Positions 63,228 to 64,000 of a DNA stretch of 64,000 nucleotides are shown piece by piece. Position 1 is the first letter of the stretch, and every line of letters starts with the position of its first letter. This stretch comes from an uncultured Lachnospiraceae bacterium (GTDB taxonomy: Bacteria > Bacillota > Clostridia > Lachnospirales > Lachnospiraceae), in contig CAJTKU010000011.1 in assembly GCA_910577015.1 (NCBI GenBank), forward strand, positions 1 through 64,000, written 5' to 3'. Made by a program: the position numbers and the translations under genes. The notes below the pieces were generated by a model. That model worked only from the letters and a program-made list of their open reading frames with translations, was not told the origin of the DNA and did no database searches.

Positions 63228-64000
63228 GCATATTTTTTATCTACATTGATAACGGCAAAATAACAGGGATTCATTTCCGTTATGTGGTTCTGAAGCCGCA
63301 GGCAGACTTCCTCGTCGCTTAAGCGGAAATGATAGGGAATCAGGACGTCAAAGATGATATTGGTATGCGTCGGTCCCTTTACTACCCGGAAATCATGCAG
63401 GGACAGCTCGCCATCCAGGTCTGACAGGAAAAATGACACCTGTTCTTTTAACATTTTCACTTCAGGGTCATCCGTGCAGACAGGGTCCATATGTATGACG
63501 GCATTACATTTCAACCGGCTTTGCAGCTCGCGTTCAATGTTGTCAATCATATCATGCAGGTGTATGATATCCCCGTTCGCGGGCACTTCCGCATGAAGGG
63601 AAATCATCACCCGGCCGGGACCGTAATTATGGACCAGCAAGTCGTGGATGCCTATTACTTCATCGTAAGACATCACAATTTTCTCAATTTCTTTTACAAA
63701 TGCCGGTTCGGGCGCCTGCCCCAGAAGAGGATTTAAAGTATCCCTTGCAGAGGTAAAGCCGGTATAAAAGATAAAAAGTCCCACCAGAATACCGCATACC
63801 GCGTCCAGCTTGAGCCCGGTGAAGTGTGCGAGCAGGGTAGTGGCAAGCACGACCGTGGTGGACAGGGTGTCGCTTAAGCTGTCGGAGGCGGTAGCCATCA
63901 TGGCTTCGCTGCGGATTTTTTTGCTGATGGAGCGGTTATATAAAAACATATAGCATTTGACGGCAATGGAAACCAGAAGAATCGCGATGATAACCGGGTT
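63224..64000 (-). CDS. cation diffusion facilitator family transporter (partial)
   Basis: The frame is open to the window edge, so the N-terminus is missing; 258 residues are visible. Two or more membrane segments remain (around TLSTTVVLATTLLAHFTG and GILVGLFIFYTGF), with the ASDSLSDTLS metal-site region (D near ATASDSLSD). A cytoplasmic domain follows (YGPGRVMISLHAEVPANGDIIHLHD), typical of CDF proteins that export Zn, Mn or Fe in exchange for protons. The C-terminal tail is longer than in minimal members (FRVVKGPTHTNIIFDVLIP). Confidence 0.85.
   Translation of the reverse strand, partial: NPVIIAILLVSIAVKCYMFLYNRSISKKIRSEAMMATASDSLSDTLSTTVVLATTLLAHFTGLKLDAVCGILVGLFIFYTGFTSARDTLNPLLGQAPEPAFVKEIEKIVMSYDEVIGIHDLLVHNYGPGRVMISLHAEVPANGDIIHLHDMIDNIERELQSRLKCNAVIHMDPVCTDDPEVKMLKEQVSFFLSDLDGELSLHDFRVVKGPTHTNIIFDVLIPYHFRLSDEEVCLRLQNHITEMNPCYFAVINVDKKYA

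Noticed and set aside
1..64000. CRISPR array, tRNA or rRNA genes
   Set aside because: No regularly spaced repeats and no cloverleaf or rRNA text were recognised on reading; the three 36-bp repeats are unevenly spaced by hundreds to thousands of bases.

Overview
The window looks like chromosome of a spore-forming gut Firmicute of the Lachnospiraceae (Clostridia). The evidence is a germination protease gene next to spoIIP, strong AGGAGG ribosome sites (some serving TTG or GTG starts), many large sugar-binding lipoproteins, LytS/YesM-type two-component systems and heterodimeric ABC exporters. No rRNA, tRNA or CRISPR array was seen. The first ~8 kb is visibly more A+T-rich and full of broken genes; the rest is compact and ordinary in composition.

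Layout. 1-6000: a decayed accessory region. It holds the end of a nitroreductase gene, pieces of LXG/pretoxin-HINT polymorphic toxins, two likely immunity genes, and three copies of a ~36-bp repeat, each lying exactly where a toxin gene is broken; then a possible group II intron fragment, a RhuM remnant and a GyrI-like gene. 6.1-8.2 kb: five small unknown membrane or secreted proteins. 8.4-10.6 kb: a large propeller-like/solute-binding lipoprotein. 10.7-19.4 kb: a heterodimeric ABC exporter, a two-component system, and an FtsX-type permease with its ATPase. 19.4-23.6 kb (minus): a phosphate regulator/sensor pair and a Na/Pi cotransporter. 23.8-26.8 kb: an Rpn nuclease with an internal start, then Rrf2, XRE, sigma-like and KTSC genes. 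26.9-32.3 kb: a secreted repeat protein, a zinc-ribbon membrane protein, a TPM-domain protein, rpsT, gpr and spoIIP.

32.4-44.5 kb reads as one metabolic unit for N-acetylglucosamine disaccharides: a GH94 phosphorylase most like N,N'-diacetylchitobiose phosphorylase, a phosphohexomutase, a YesM-type kinase, a sugar ABC importer with a leader peptide in front of its binding protein, a YesN-type regulator, and divergent nagA-nagB. The chemistry closes: phosphorolysis gives GlcNAc and GlcNAc-1-P, the mutase makes GlcNAc-6-P, and NagA and NagB lead to fructose-6-P. A GlcNAc kinase and the importer ATPase are not in the window.

44.7-57.9 kb holds three more large lipoproteins of the 8.4-kb family, a CPBP protease, and an unusual run: lipoprotein, MalF-like and MalG-like permeases, a MacA/HlyD-like adaptor, a MacB-periplasmic-core-like protein and another lipoprotein, with no ATPase. 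57.8-64 kb (minus): a YgjP-type metallohydrolase, thiamine pyrophosphokinase, a second heterodimeric ABC exporter preceded by a 32-codon leader ORF and an intrinsic terminator (a bmrB-like attenuator), and a cation diffusion facilitator cut by the window edge.

The best candidates for something new are the toxin-breakpoint repeats, the lipoprotein/MalFG/MacA/MacB-core locus, the leader-peptide controls, and the long perfect inverted repeats at 41.6, 47.1 and 59.3 kb.
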